Assembly: GCA_963932145.1 (NCBI GenBank)
Contig: OZ010599.1
Location: forward strand, 43,177,232 to 43,241,231
Reading direction: 5' to 3'
DNA length: 64,000 bases
Source of the DNA: Acanthosepion lycidas
Lineage: Eukaryota; Mollusca; Cephalopoda; Sepiida; Sepiidae
Made by a program: the position numbers and the translations under genes. Every line of letters starts with the position of its first letter. The stretch's first letter is position 1. The notes under the pieces are model-generated. The model saw only the letters and a list, made by a program, of their open reading frames with translations, made no database searches and had not been told where the DNA came from. This document shows, piece after piece, positions 51,608 through 55,739 of this stretch.

Positions 51608-54136
51608 TCTGCGTTAAAACTGCTGCTTGGTTTCTGATAGGTTGATGATCAGTGATCTTATATCTTGGTTGTTTCTGATTCGCTTGTTTGACTATCATGT
51701 TCATATTCTGTCTGGTACGATTTCTGATTGGTTGTCAAAATATGACTTCATAGCCTAGTGATTCTGAATATACATTTGTTTTTAGAGATGGTGAAATTTT
51801 GGTTTCCTTGTTATTTTGTTTATTTTTATTTATTCATTTTTCTTTCGCTACAGGATGTTTTTTGGGTCTGTATCTTTTGGATTTATTTCTAACTAAAATT
51901 GTAAGTTTCAGTTTGAATCTAACACCTCCCAAAACAAGTTATACTTTTCTGAAACTTTATTTGAGGAATATTAGCTGATTTAAAGTTTAATTAACCTGAT
52001 TTGAAAAATATTACTTACTTAGTTTAAAATATTGCAGGTAGGTGTTTATTGTTGTTGAAACCTTGACCAAAAGGTGCAAGTTTATCTAATTTTTTTCTAT
52101 GGCGGACATATCATACAAATTACTTGAGGAATATAATGTGAACACCTTTTTTATATAATTTGTAACTATCCAGTAATTAAAAGTTTTTCTAATAAAATAA
52201 TATCTTAATTTTATTGCATTTTTTATTTTATAATTTAGTGCAGATATTTAGTAACTGGGGTTCCTGTTTTACAAAAAAATATTGATGTTTTAAATTCTCC
52301 AAGGAGTTCTGTATATATAACTAATAGAAACATTAAGTGGTGCAAAAATTAATTTCTCAAAATTTCCTAAATTTACATAAGAGTGGGGTGATAACAGAAG
52401 TAAATAAAAAAAGTTTTTACTAAGATTTTCTAAAACAGAAACATTTCTAAAATAATTAATTTGTGAATAAGTCCTGAATGTTCATTTAAATCCAACAATT
52501 ATTTGATTTTTGCAAGAATTTCCAAATCAGTGTGTTTTTCACCACAAAAAAGATGCTAAAGTTTTAATCTTTGGTACTCCCCCACCTTCTGCTGACACAA
52601 GAAAAAACAAATTTTTAATCAAAATTTTTAACATTCTAAAAAGGATCAAAAAATCCTTTGATCTTTAATCTTAAATAATAACAAAGATTTTGATGATAAA
52701 ACTTTGTTTTTATTAAGTTTGGGGCATTTTTTCATCATGGTATGCTCATTTTTTAGTGAATCTGTGGTGGTTCCTAAATTTAATTTTACCAACAAGAATA
52801 AATCTTTTTTTTTTTTTTTTTCAATTCAATATGCTAACATCTGATTCATTTTCTTTCTGCAGTTCAACTGATACCAGCCTCTCACTACAGCTGCATAGCC
52901 ATATTCCTGAGAACACTGAAGCAGTCAATGTAATTCTAAGAATACCTGTTCCTGGAACAGTCACTGGGTAAGCATTAGATTGAGCTGAAGAAGAATTTGA
53001 TGTCTTATTTTGTTTCCACCTTCAAATCTCTTTACACTGACAATATTTTTTTTTTCTTGTTTTTTAATCTTTTTTTGTTCTTCAGAATCAGCCAGCAGCT
53101 AAATGGACCTGACCAGATTGTAGAATTTAAAACTTCTAACAAACAGATTGTGTGGAAAATCAAGAAGTTTCCAGGTTCCTCTTTTTTGACTGCAAATATT
53201 CGAGTGAGTTCATCATCACTTGTCAAATTCTATTTGTATCATTTTGTGTACATCTTCTTTCAGTCTCAGTCCTCATTCTTACATTTATTAGGTTGGTGCA
53301 AAAATAATATCGTTTTTTGACGTATTTTTTAACGTCAAAAAACGATATTATTTTTGCACCAACCTAATACCATTGCTAATCAGGCTCATTTCTATCAAAA
53401 ATGATTATTTAAATGCCGATCACCATAATCAGGTGTGTATTCTTAACTCCTGAATCAATTATGTGGAGTCATGTGCAGATACTACTGGAAAAGGTATGAA
53501 TTCATCTTCACCCTCCAACTATGAATCAAATAGCTTGTATCTGGTAAAATCATTGTTATTATCCAAAAATTGTTAATGTGCAAATACCCTTGGATAAAGT
53601 ATGAATCCACCTCTTCTCCTCACAGATATGGATTAATTAGTAAAACTTGTATCACTAAACCATTATTATCTCAAAAAAATTCTTACAAACTAAAAATATT
53701 TTCTGGCTTTAAATAACCTGCAAAGGGTTGATAAACTGTAAAAAAAAAAAAAAAGAATCATTTATCACTGATGGTTTTGTTTAGCCTTCAGTTTTAAATT
53801 TAAACAATTTTGCAAAAACTAAAAAGTCTCTTAAAAGTTTCATGTAGAGGTTCTAATTTATTGCCTGTGTTACCCCCATTATGAATGAAGCATCTTATCT
53901 ATGACAATAATGTCATTATTGGTTTTCATTTTCTTTTGCAGTTGATCAGTCACAGTGGGATAAAGACACGCCTCAAAGATATTGATCATGTTGTTATGGA
54001 ATTTGAAGCATCTGGTTATACTTGCTCTGGAGTACAAATCCGATATTTGCGGGTGTTTGACCGGGACCAGGCATATGTGCCCTATCGTTGGATCCGTTAC
54101 ATCACTGTTAGTGATTCCTATATATTTAAACTGTAA
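20131..54136 (+). CDS. AP4M1: AP-4 complex subunit mu (AP4M1), spliced, exons 2-13; first coding exon not located
   Basis: This is the mu4 (medium) subunit of the AP-4 heterotetramer, which works with epsilon, beta4 and sigma4 on trans-Golgi membranes. It reads tyrosine-type sorting signals; known AP-4 cargo in vertebrates includes ATG9A and APP. Twelve exons join in phase into 427 codons plus stop: 20131-20222, 26727-26833, 31431-31527, 34531-34644, 35194-35265, 40879-40944, 42121-42244, 46298-46404, 50815-50903, 52863-52967, 53086-53203 and 53942-54136. Visible residues 1 to about 135 are the N-terminal longin-type half, a linker follows, and the mu-homology domain starts at residue 161 (ENRKNEIFVDVIEKM). 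Recognition rests on the order of family motifs: HIKRNGLYIMVVT, VAPSSASSKPVV, KNEIFVDVIEKM, YTCSGVQIRYLRV and the terminus SDSYIFKL, which parallels SDAYVIRI in mammals. About 17 residues (the MISQ-type start) are missing upstream. No internal stop or frameshift was seen, so the gene looks intact. All its introns hold transposon debris. Confidence 0.95.
20843..21330 (-). mobile_element. CR1/L2-like LINE 3' end in AP4M1 intron 2
   Basis: Same 3'UTR start (CCCCAAGCAAAGCAATAAAG) and downstream blocks as the copy at 7806-8560, ending near AGAATCTCTAAATACATAAC. It is antisense to AP4M1, with several frame breaks. Confidence 0.7.
21932..23885. mobile_element. hAT-like foldback element, 1.95 kb, perfect 8-bp TSD
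   Basis: The ends TAGGTAACTCCACGAGATCG and (reverse complement of the right end) TAGGTACCTCCACAAAATCG begin inverted arms of about 120 bp (21932-22050 and 23765-23885). They include GGTCTTTCCTCTTAATAATA on the right arm. Both flanks are TGTAAAAT (21924-21931, 23886-23893). A TAGG-type end with an 8-bp duplication fits the Ac/hAT class. The interior is AT-rich with no transposase frame, so it is non-autonomous. It lies in AP4M1 intron 2. Confidence 0.8.
24953..25013. repeat. (GGTA)n microsatellite
   Basis: About 15 GGTA/GGTT units with interruptions, just upstream of a LINE 3' end. Confidence 0.9.
25088..25400 (-). mobile_element. CR1/L2-like LINE 3' end in AP4M1 intron 2
   Basis: The minus strand reads LNSLPASCFPVNFNLQKFKY and NVNCYRLSS, the final LWNSLPASCFP motif of the reverse-transcriptase ORF, followed by the same 3'UTR as the other copies. 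About 310 bp remain. Confidence 0.75.
25677..25714. repeat. Perfect 16-bp stem-loop
   Basis: AAATTCATTAAAGAAC and its exact reverse complement are separated by six bases (AAAGAA). It is isolated from other recognised elements and of unknown function. Confidence 0.8.
26400..26575 (-). mobile_element. tRNA-derived SINE (reverse) in AP4M1 intron 2
   Basis: In reverse orientation: A-box region from AGTGGAGTAATGGTTAATGG, B-box-like GAGTTTGAATTCC, then the conserved CATTTACTTACATGC / ACCCTTGGGAAAGGTATGAA / CTTCTCCCC blocks. It ends 150 bp before exon 3. Confidence 0.75.
26727..26833 (+). CDS. AP4M1: AP4M1 exon 3
   Basis: It encodes VQDNLTYCHIKRNGLYIMVV and then TSCEISPIFLVEFLT plus two bases of Arg. 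It matches the [20 protein letters not shown] block of mu4, a longin-domain strand. The acceptor is TTTTACCAG and the donor is CG|GTTAGA, ending in phase 2, which fits exon 4. Confidence 0.92.
26834..28110. other. AP4M1 intron 3, left part
   Basis: Mostly unclassified. It holds long T runs (26929-26948) and, at 27360-27680, degenerate repeats of TGAAGTTC(T/C)..GGAGTTTGTGATTT(G/A)AAGAACT with no coding meaning that I can support. Confidence 0.4.
28110..29105 (+). pseudogene. Mariner transposase relic, split by a solo LTR
   Basis: N-terminal helix-turn-helix remnants read YEFKLGHIAKKAR, then LAFGSGTVNIRIIQR and KFHSRDEILENELRGRH in shifted frames (28128-28290), the RNINxAFGPGTVNERTVQRWFKKFR pattern of mariner. 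After a missing middle section and the LTR, the C-terminal part follows (28803-29100): NRDGPNSLLWQC, LEHPPNSPAVSPTD and NGINSWNKIIEQSGYHFD. These match the NARPH, HPPYSPDLSPTD and C-terminal mariner motifs. Stops and frameshifts show it is dead. Confidence 0.75.
28345..28802 (+). mobile_element. Solo LTR with 5-bp TSD
   Basis: This 458-bp block begins TGTGGTGAACAGCCCC and ends TAATCTACA, so it has TGT...ACA termini. Both sides carry TAGAG (28340-28344 and 28803-28807). It is GC-richer than its surroundings, with CCAAT-type boxes (CCAATAG, and GATTGG twice) and a TATA-like CTGATAAAAGAG. No internal retrotransposon sequence remains. The plus orientation follows the promoter-like order. Open frames across it are not coding. 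Confidence 0.85.
29190..29847 (-). pseudogene. Tc1/mariner-superfamily transposase relic, one TIR left
   Basis: The minus strand encodes GSSNTKISECLGVNLRRVQQ and IWKELDESNGDYD (HTH), then YIKCLEEVMLPWVKRVAAGK and QQDSAPCH-type remnants, with the central catalytic part deleted. The right end has CAGAGTGTGATGGGTAAATT in reverse complement followed by TA, a TIR shared with the copy at 37310. The left end is truncated next to the mariner relic. Confidence 0.7.
30588..30840 (+). mobile_element. tRNA-derived SINE in AP4M1 intron 3
   Basis: A box GTTGGTGTAATGGATAATAG, then GAATATCCTTAAGAAAGGTA, CCACCACTTCTCC, and the tail CTTTAAATAACTAGAAAAAG / ATTGATAATCTATAAAAG, the same tail as at 53590-53745. 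Confidence 0.7.
30860..31085 (-). mobile_element. LINE 3' fragment (second CR1/L2-like subfamily)
   Basis: CACCCAATACAAGGCCCAAG, AGCCACTCAAG and AGAATTTGTTCCACAAA also occur, diverged, at 51250-51530 and 55840-56110. On the minus strand of the latter, a (W)NKLPKRILP-like end of a LINE ORF is readable. All three are in the same orientation. Confidence 0.5.
31431..31527 (+). CDS. AP4M1: AP4M1 exon 4
   Basis: It encodes FFHICKDFCGIVNEDAIRAN and then ILLIYEILNEIV, the DYCGSLGE...LVYELLDEVLD block that closes the mu longin domain. A long T-tract and TTGGCAG precede it, and GTAAGC follows. The first base completes the split Arg codon from exon 3. Confidence 0.95.
32080..32680 (-). pseudogene. Tc1-like transposase relic in AP4M1 intron 4
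   Basis: The minus strand reads MMFWGCLSSRETVQLIAIRE, RRFTFQQDNDTKHTSKSVTA and (shifted) RPSMSPDLNPIENLWQEL. These are the QQDNDPKHTSK and SPDLNPIENLW motifs of Tc1 (DD34E) transposases, so two of the three catalytic positions are visible in degenerate form. Stops are present. Confidence 0.8.
33060..33770. mobile_element. Penelope-like or foldback repeat block with (TA)n tracts
   Basis: About 60 bp near 33068-33130 (TGGGTTAAATTGCTCAATATC, GGGATAG) recurs inverted at 33693-33765. A related GCATTCAAAGGCAACAGCCT / CACTCAGAGGCAACAGGCTG block occurs in direct orientation at about 33147 and 33622. The middle (33365-33530) is related to 3478-3660. (TG)n(TA)n at 33532-33598 sits inside. Confidence 0.5.
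33774..33836. repeat. (TA)n microsatellite
   Basis: About 28 TA units followed by a short CA run, directly after the inverted repeat at 33693-33765. Confidence 0.95.
34531..34644 (+). CDS. AP4M1: AP4M1 exon 5
   Basis: These 38 codons (EFGYIQLATTDKIKPYIQSD and on to PAEEIASRL) correspond to the [20 protein letters not shown] region that leads into the linker. The acceptor is CTCTTTCAG and the donor GTAAGA, with phase 0 at both ends. Confidence 0.95.
34841..35078. mobile_element. Near-complete palindrome (hairpin MITE) in AP4M1 intron 5
   Basis: About 115-bp arms pair across a centre near 34960, with TTTCTGTTTATAT, AAGTAAATGCTCTGT and AATTAAACAGTATTAATTA on the left mirrored on the right. (TA)n tracts at 34806-34831 and 35100-35143 flank it. 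It fills 238 bp of the 549-bp intron 5, only 116 bp from exon 6. Confidence 0.8.
35100..35157. repeat. (TA)n(TG)n microsatellite
   Basis: It flanks the intron 5 palindrome and ends 36 bp before exon 6, inside the acceptor region. Confidence 0.95.
35194..35265 (+). CDS. AP4M1: AP4M1 exon 6
   Basis: These 24 codons (FGIETRVAPSSASSKPVVRT, then AAEQ) cover the mu4-specific linker; VAPSSAASRPV is the mammalian equivalent. The acceptor is ATTTAACAG and the donor GTGAGC, phase 0. Confidence 0.94.
35361..37266 (+). mobile_element. LTR-like unit between two (TA)n tracts
   Basis: It starts TGTTACGAAC right after (TA)n and ends TCGTAAAA right before (TA)n, so the ends are imperfect inverted repeats. 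A poly(A) signal AATAAATG and an A run lie at 37181-37202, 65 bp from the end, arranged like R-U5 of an LTR. A 120-codon frame at 36193-36555 (MSGPLGETDLFAMDTKVLVG and on; a very charged KRKEE-rich end) is not recognised. No PBS or pol was seen. It could instead be a processed transcript or another element. Confidence 0.35.
36193..36555 (+). CDS. Unrecognised 120-codon frame within the LTR-like unit
   Basis: The frame runs MSGPLGETDLFAMDTKVLVG ... FGFWEINSDVCGMPLYQDER ... LRPDAYRKRKEESEKRSQKE. The last 40 residues are a Lys/Glu/Arg-rich, probably helical stretch. I do not recognise the family. Its purine-rich repetitive DNA (AAAGAAAAGAAG) can stay open by composition, so it may not be a real gene. 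Confidence 0.2.
   Translation: MSGPLGETDLFAMDTKVLVGYAEKEKSLFKLNRQLIASAMNAKEMFGFWEINSDVCGMPLYQDEREIEDRFNLSVTQILRPDAYRKRKEESEKRSQKERYSWEKERKEEKISKENAATPR
37310..38138 (+). pseudogene. Tc1/mariner-superfamily relic, second copy, in AP4M1 intron 6
   Basis: It starts with TA-CAGGGTGCAATTTGTAAATT, the TIR shared with 29847. Frames then give GSSNTKISEYLGVNMRTIQR (HTH), MPPFILPLGLNTDTYIKYFE, LLWVKRVAAGKACIWQQDSA, PCHKSRRTQ and, near the end, ENMVESNGDFIE. The QQDSAPCH motif carries the second catalytic Asp. Several frameshifts and stops show it is inactive. The right TIR runs into a (CA)n(TG)n(TA)n tract at 38138-38221. Confidence 0.8.
38138..38221. repeat. (CA)n(TG)n(TA)n microsatellite
   Basis: Compound tract at the right end of the transposase relic 37310-38138. 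The CA and TG halves are self-complementary across GTA. Confidence 0.95.
38230..39500. other. AP4M1 intron 6, unclassified AT-rich
   Basis: It contains AT-rich TATG/TATA-rich low-complexity DNA (38840-39500) that gives spurious Tyr/Ile/Cys-rich frames. No gene was seen. Confidence 0.5.
39510..39611. mobile_element. Palindromic mariner-type MITE (MADE1-like TIR)
   Basis: This 102-bp near-perfect hairpin starts TTAGGTTGGTGCAAAAATAG, ends in the inverted copy, and is flanked by TA on both sides. The TIR resembles that of Hsmar1/MADE1 mariner elements. The loop ATTTTTTA and the ACGT closing pair are shared with the copy at 53288. Confidence 0.9.
40000..40270 (+). repeat. Penelope-like 3' tail fragment
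   Basis: CACTTGATAAGATACCAGAAG...TGTTGAAACAAAATGG and AATAAATTATATTTGCTCTA, then TTCTGTATTGAGCACTC, resemble the tails at 8690 and 49610 (GAAGA/GAAACNNTGT...AATAA pattern). It is followed by (TA)n at 40267-40294. Confidence 0.4.
40290..40870. other. AP4M1 intron 6, 3' part, unclassified
   Basis: A tRNA-like patch (GGTAGGTGAGAG at about 40298 and CAGGTTCAAATTT at about 40342) could be the A and B boxes of a different SINE, but no second copy was found. The rest shows nothing clear. Confidence 0.3.
40879..40944 (+). CDS. AP4M1: AP4M1 exon 7
   Basis: These 22 codons (ENRKNEIFVDVIEKMVAVVN, then AD) are the first strand of the mu-homology domain, equivalent to KNEVFLDVVERL in mammals. The acceptor is TTGTGCAG and the donor GTAAGT, phase 0. 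Confidence 0.95.
41159..41905 (-). mobile_element. CR1/L2-like LINE 3' end, best-preserved copy
   Basis: A 142-codon open frame remains on the minus strand (41439-41867): SVCFLGLMLSTGMKWNDYIE, SIARSAARKVGSLYHARQFF, LPESILHLYKSTIHLCIEYC, CHTWSGA, then NVASLCLFYKYFHGIFSGEL. This is the C-terminal connection region after the reverse-transcriptase fingers/palm in CR1/Jockey-type LINEs. It lies in AP4M1 intron 7, antisense, with its 3'UTR at 41159-41290. Confidence 0.85.
42121..42244 (+). CDS. AP4M1: AP4M1 exon 8
   Basis: It encodes GLVSRMNVTGNINVKSFLSG and then NPVIKLALNEDLTLREQSHP and K plus one base. This is the GEIRLKSFL...MRIGL strand pair of the mu-homology domain. The acceptor is TTCATCCAG and the donor G|GTGATA. 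It ends in phase 1. Confidence 0.93.
42413..42434. repeat. (TGG)n microsatellite
   Basis: Seven to eight GGT units in intron 8, followed by a G-rich GTAGAGGAGGGTCTCGG. Confidence 0.9.
42793..42851. repeat. (TG)n(TA)n microsatellite
   Basis: Dinucleotide tract in AP4M1 intron 8. Confidence 0.95.
43101..44130 (+). pseudogene. Tc1-like transposase relic in AP4M1 intron 8
   Basis: A left TIR-like CAGTAGCATCCAAAATTAAG (a related TCCAAAATTAAAGAAC occurs at about 43289) precedes the coding relic. The HTH reads CPKSIVSQILKLYKNTGHLT, SPNKVGRTRKTTASENRIIQ and SQTAAEISQEISNDIIMSRQ, giving paired HTH and GRPRKTT-like motifs. After frameshifts, KFGGDSMMVFGMFSSLGMSS and YKNLLEHILV follow. The C-terminal third is missing. 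Confidence 0.8.
44150..45310. other. Unclassified block, possibly an LTR element fragment
   Basis: It is more GC-rich than its surroundings, with CG-containing segments (44190-44330) and a plus-strand frame at 44585-44782 reading ASLLSSLAVSRNSTEAQLSQ. That could be a gag-like fragment, but I cannot name it. No LTR ends or TSD were found. Confidence 0.3.
45364..45609. repeat. 27-bp minisatellite, about 9 copies
   Basis: The unit TTTTCTCGGTATTGGTTAAC + ACTTTTA repeats with a 27-bp period, starting at 45371, 45398 and so on to 45587, with essentially no differences between units. Because 27 is divisible by 3, frames stay open (9-residue repeats such as LTNTEKIKV on the minus strand). These are by-products of the repeat, not a gene. 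Confidence 0.95.
46298..46404 (+). CDS. AP4M1: AP4M1 exon 9
   Basis: It encodes DFGSHVTMEQCSFHQCVRKE and then DFNDSRCLVVHPPIGE, equivalent to [20 protein letters not shown] and PPQGE in mammals. PPIGE is the hallmark PP.GE turn of mu-homology domains. The acceptor is TACTTACAG and the donor GTAATT. Confidence 0.95.
46490..46930 (-). mobile_element. RTE-like LINE fragment in AP4M1 intron 9 (reverse)
   Basis: On the minus strand: MKKRFEATEMWFYRRMLRMP, WTEHVSNDEVLEKIETKRTF, KLNIRKRQLKFLGHIM. This is the conserved C-terminus of RTE/BovB-type LINE proteins, readable with few breaks. Confidence 0.8.
47780..48083 (+). mobile_element. RTE-like LINE fragment, 5' half of a split copy
   Basis: The plus strand reads QQFKYIVSVLTEDRKCDTEI and then AFQKLSKILRNNKISLETKK KVLNYYLILDLLYG in shifted frames, the QFKYLGS..TEDGK..EI pattern of RTE-type reverse transcriptases. 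It stops at the target site ACTATATGGCA where a SINE has inserted, and continues at 49188. Confidence 0.75.
48084..48470 (+). mobile_element. 5S rRNA/tRNA chimeric SINE, second copy
   Basis: A 5S-like segment (48085-48203) joins directly to a tRNA-like region beginning GGATGTGTGGGTGGAGTAAT, then to the ATACCCTTGGGA, CACCTCTTCTCTCC and ATTAGTTAATAACTTGTATC blocks, an A run (48391-48402) and the tail GGCATTAGATAATCC / AGAGGTTGAT. Its first base abuts the direct repeat ACTATATGGCA (48073-48083). Confidence 0.85.
48085..48203 (+). pseudogene. 5S rRNA-like segment of the second chimeric SINE
   Basis: Its 119 nt are collinear with animal 5S rRNA: GGCCAcAtCAtG, CTGGTTCTTGTATGATC, CTGAAGTTAAGCAaCaTtGaG, CCTGGTcAGTAC, GATGaGTaACC, and TTGGGAATACCAGGTGCTGT. 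It is closer to 5S than the 19821 copy. The A, IE and C box region is recognisable. Confidence 0.88.
48475..49176. mobile_element. Penelope-like tail sequences in inverted arrangement
   Basis: 48490-48640 carries the reverse-oriented tail (TCTGAGATGAGGTATTATGA, ATTCAGACTGTTATACTCAT, TTGGCCTACTTCAGGTGATT). 49040-49165 carries the forward tail (GAAATAAAGGGTTCAGTTCA, GAGGATAACAGTCCGAATAA). The pair frames about 400 bp of other sequence. It lies between the SINE and the second direct repeat at 49177-49187, so it probably inserted into the SINE tail. Confidence 0.6.
49177..49425 (+). mobile_element. RTE-like LINE fragment, 3' half of the split copy
   Basis: It starts with the second ACTATATGGCA and then GTGAATGCTAGATAATCTCC, matching the SECWTIS / ATEMWFY / FLGYI / ENLTL region of RTE proteins. 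The same part is better preserved at 62150-62415. Confidence 0.75.
49435..49760 (+). repeat. Penelope-like tail fragments
   Basis: It holds CATTGTTTGGACTGTTGTCC, TCATCTTTAC and CCTCATCTCAGAAATATAGA, then the GCTGATGAAGACTGAAGAAC / AGGTTGGCTAAAATGTTGTG tail motif. Confidence 0.5.
49765..50335. mobile_element. hAT-like non-autonomous element (tentative)
   Basis: The left end CTTCTTAACCTGGGGTTTAT + GGACC and the right end read in reverse (CCTTGAACCTTTTTAAGTCA + TGGATCC) are degenerate inverted repeats of the TTCTCAACCTTTTTAAG type found in hAT MITEs. There is no transposase and no clear target duplication. It lies in AP4M1 intron 9. Confidence 0.4.
50470..50690 (+). mobile_element. tRNA-derived SINE, well preserved
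   Basis: It begins TTGGATGTGTGGGTGGTGCA + ATGGTTAGCAGC (A box), then AGTCAAGTTCAAATTCCAC (B box), GTGCAAGTACTCTTGGGAAA, GGTATGAATCCATTACC. It has no 5S head, so it represents the tRNA-only form. It ends about 125 bp before AP4M1 exon 10. Confidence 0.85.
50815..50903 (+). CDS. AP4M1: AP4M1 exon 10
   Basis: It encodes FSAMTYRLASDPPLKPPFRL and then QVYEREQES plus two bases, equivalent to LTVMRYQLSDD...PFRL in mammals. The insert following PFRL is shorter than in mammals. The acceptor is TATTTGCAG and the donor GTATGT. Confidence 0.94.
51250..51530 (-). mobile_element. LINE 3' fragment (second subfamily) in intron 10
   Basis: It shares CAAGGCTTGGGGGACACTTAAG-like and GATCAGGGAAACAACCTATT, then GGGAGTCAGTTCCACAGGGC, with 55840-56110. 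The reverse strand of the latter block reads LWNKLPRG-like residues. Confidence 0.5.
52380..52790. mobile_element. Partial relative of the 21932-23885 foldback element
   Basis: It is collinear with 23490-23885: GAATTTCCAAATCAGTGTG, then AATCAAAATTTTTAACATTC, TTAAATAATAACAAAG, CATTTTTTCATCATGGTATG, and the end AATCTGTGGTGGTTCCTA. Only the right half was found; the left arm is absent or too diverged. Confidence 0.65.
52863..52967 (+). CDS. AP4M1: AP4M1 exon 11
   Basis: It encodes STDTSLSLQLHSHIPENTEA and then VNVILRIPVPGTVT, equivalent to LQVYLKLRCDL...ALNVRLHLPLP. The acceptor is TTTCTGCAG and the donor GG|GTAAGC. Intron 11 is the shortest of the gene (118 bp). Confidence 0.94.
53086..53203 (+). 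CDS. AP4M1: AP4M1 exon 12
   Basis: It encodes ISQQLNGPDQIVEFKTSNKQ and then IVWKIKKFPGSSFLTANIR. This parallels [20 protein letters not shown] and RWDLPRVQGGSQLSG in mammals. The acceptor is TTCTTCAG and the donor CGA|GTGAGT. A perfect hairpin MITE starts 84 bp downstream of the donor. Confidence 0.94.
53288..53367. mobile_element. Perfect 80-bp palindromic mariner-type MITE in AP4M1 intron 12
   Basis: Two exact 36-bp arms beginning TTAGGTTGGTGCAAAAATAA are separated by the 8-base loop ATTTTTTA. TA dinucleotides flank both sides (53286-53287, 53368-53369). The outer 19 bp and the loop are identical to the 39510-39611 element. It sits 84 bp downstream of the exon 12 donor. Confidence 0.95.
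53430..53745 (+). mobile_element. Two partial tRNA-derived SINE 3' parts in tandem (intron 12)
   Basis: The block GGTATGAATTCATCTTCACC...CTTGTATCTGGTAAAATCATT is followed directly by GTGCAAATACCCTTGGATAA...CTTGTATCACTAAACCATTA and the tail TTTTCTGGCTTTAAATAACC, GCAAAGGGTTGATAAACTGT plus A run. Confidence 0.65.
53942..54136 (+). CDS. AP4M1: AP4M1 terminal exon 13
   Basis: These 64 codons and TAA run from LISHSGIKTRLKDIDHVVME to YITVSDSYIFKL. The YTCSGVQIRYLRV stretch and the SDSYIFKL end match the mu4 C-terminus, and the terminal strand helps form the sorting-signal pocket. The acceptor is CTTTTGCAG. The mammalian mu4 insert before the TCSG motif is shorter here. Confidence 0.96.
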   Translation: MISHSGIKTRLKDIDHVVMEFEASGYTCSGVQIRYLRVFDRDQAYVPYRWIRYITVSDSYIFKL

Positions 54137-54152
54137 AAAGCAAACAAATGGC

Positions 54153-54158
54153 AATAAA
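54153..54158 (+). terminator. AP4M1 poly(A) signal
   Basis: AATAAA lies 17 bases after the stop codon, with a second hexamer-like AATAAA at about 54169. If either is used, the 3'UTR is very short. A LINE remnant begins about 300 bp further on. Confidence 0.6.
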
Positions 54159-54459
54159 ATATTGCAAATAATAAATTTCTTTTGAATTTACTTATTTCTA
54201 CAAAATGAGATTGAGGCTGTTTGATAAAGCACTGATATTCAGAGAACTTAAAACGATTACTTGGTTACTTATTTTAGTGTATTATTTTATTTACAATTAT
54301 TGGCACATGACGCAAACAATAGTCAGTGCATTATTTAAACAAATTAGCTATAAATAATCAACAGTAACTTTTCATAGCCATCTGTCACTTTATTATTGCC
54401 AACTAAGACTATTTTTATATTTTTTTAACCTTTTATCAATTGATGATAACTTTTGCTTT

Positions 54460-55080
54460 GTTTCATTGTAAGCAAAAATGTCAGCAAATAGGATAAAAAG
54501 AACAGGGATCAAGGCAGCAGAAGATGTCAATTGAAATTACAATTAAAGTTTTGAAGATTATCAGAGAAGCAAGTAATACGAAAGGAGTTCTACTGTTGGG
54601 AAGTGCGAGAGAAGCTGTTGGAGTAGAAGAGGCTGTTACATTTAACTGTTTTGACGGTAAAAGGGTGGGACCGATATGTCAATCTAGTAGCATACTTAAA
54701 TTTATACAGTTGGGGCACCAGTGAAAATAGCTCGTCAGAGGAGATGCCATGAATATATTTATAGAAAAGACAGAGGGAAGCCACATTACATCAGTGAGAA
54801 AGTGACTGGAGTCGAGATTCCCAGCTAAGACCGATCACATTGCATATCCATCTTTGGATTTTGTTGAGAACCTTGAGATGAACAGCCAGAGCACCAGACC
54901 ATATATGGCAACAGTATTCTATGCATGGACAAATGGTAGATTTGTAGATGTGAAGGATGGACTCAGATTAGAAAAACCTTCTGGCACAACACAGAGAACC
55001 AACTTTGATGGAAGTGTTGCAGGATATTTTTTGTTGGACAGAAGAATTAAGGCTAGACAAGGAAAGCAGTGTCTGCTTTA
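54460..55080 (-). mobile_element. CR1/L2-like LINE 3' end just downstream of AP4M1
   Basis: The minus strand reads VASLCLFYKYIHGISSDELF-like, SLVPQLYKFKYATRLTYRSH and PFTVKTVKCNSLFYSNSFSR, the C-terminal end of the LINE ORF. It is antisense to AP4M1. Confidence 0.75.
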
Positions 55081-55739
55081 ATAGTTGACCTAATTTGCAT
55101 AATCTTAAATAATTTGCATTTGTTTTTAAATTCATAATAATAATAAATTTGCATCATAATAAATTTTGACATTCAGTTTAATGCTCTCACTCCACTTTTA
55201 TAAGGTTTGAAAAACATTTAAGTAATGCGCTAATCAATTTACTGTTTTAGATCAATTATGAAATAAGTAATAATATAATCATTCTAAGTAATGCAGTTAA
55301 TAAAAATAAATAATTTGTTGTGATTTAGTAACAATTATTTAAACTATACTCTTTCTAAAGTGAAGCTTTTTTTCTCATGATTTGTAGTCAAAAATGAAAT
55401 CTGGTTCCTTACCCGAGAAAATCATTTACATGGCATCTCTGTTACAATTTTAATTTACAATGTGTTTTTATAGCATAAATATATTTATAAAATAGAAATC
55501 CATTTCTACCAATTTTTCATTAATTCACATAGAAAATATTGTCTAACACTGGAACTTGATAAGAAAGATTTGATTGATGCAAACAGTTTAACTTTACACA
55601 TTGTATGACACGTGGTTCTATAGGGTTTTATTTTCAGTTAATTGATGGCATCACCTGAAGCTTCATCACCCAGTTCCTTTGAGCTTTATTTAACCATGTT
55701 CTTTTATTTTCTTTTAACAATATATGATGACAACAACAA

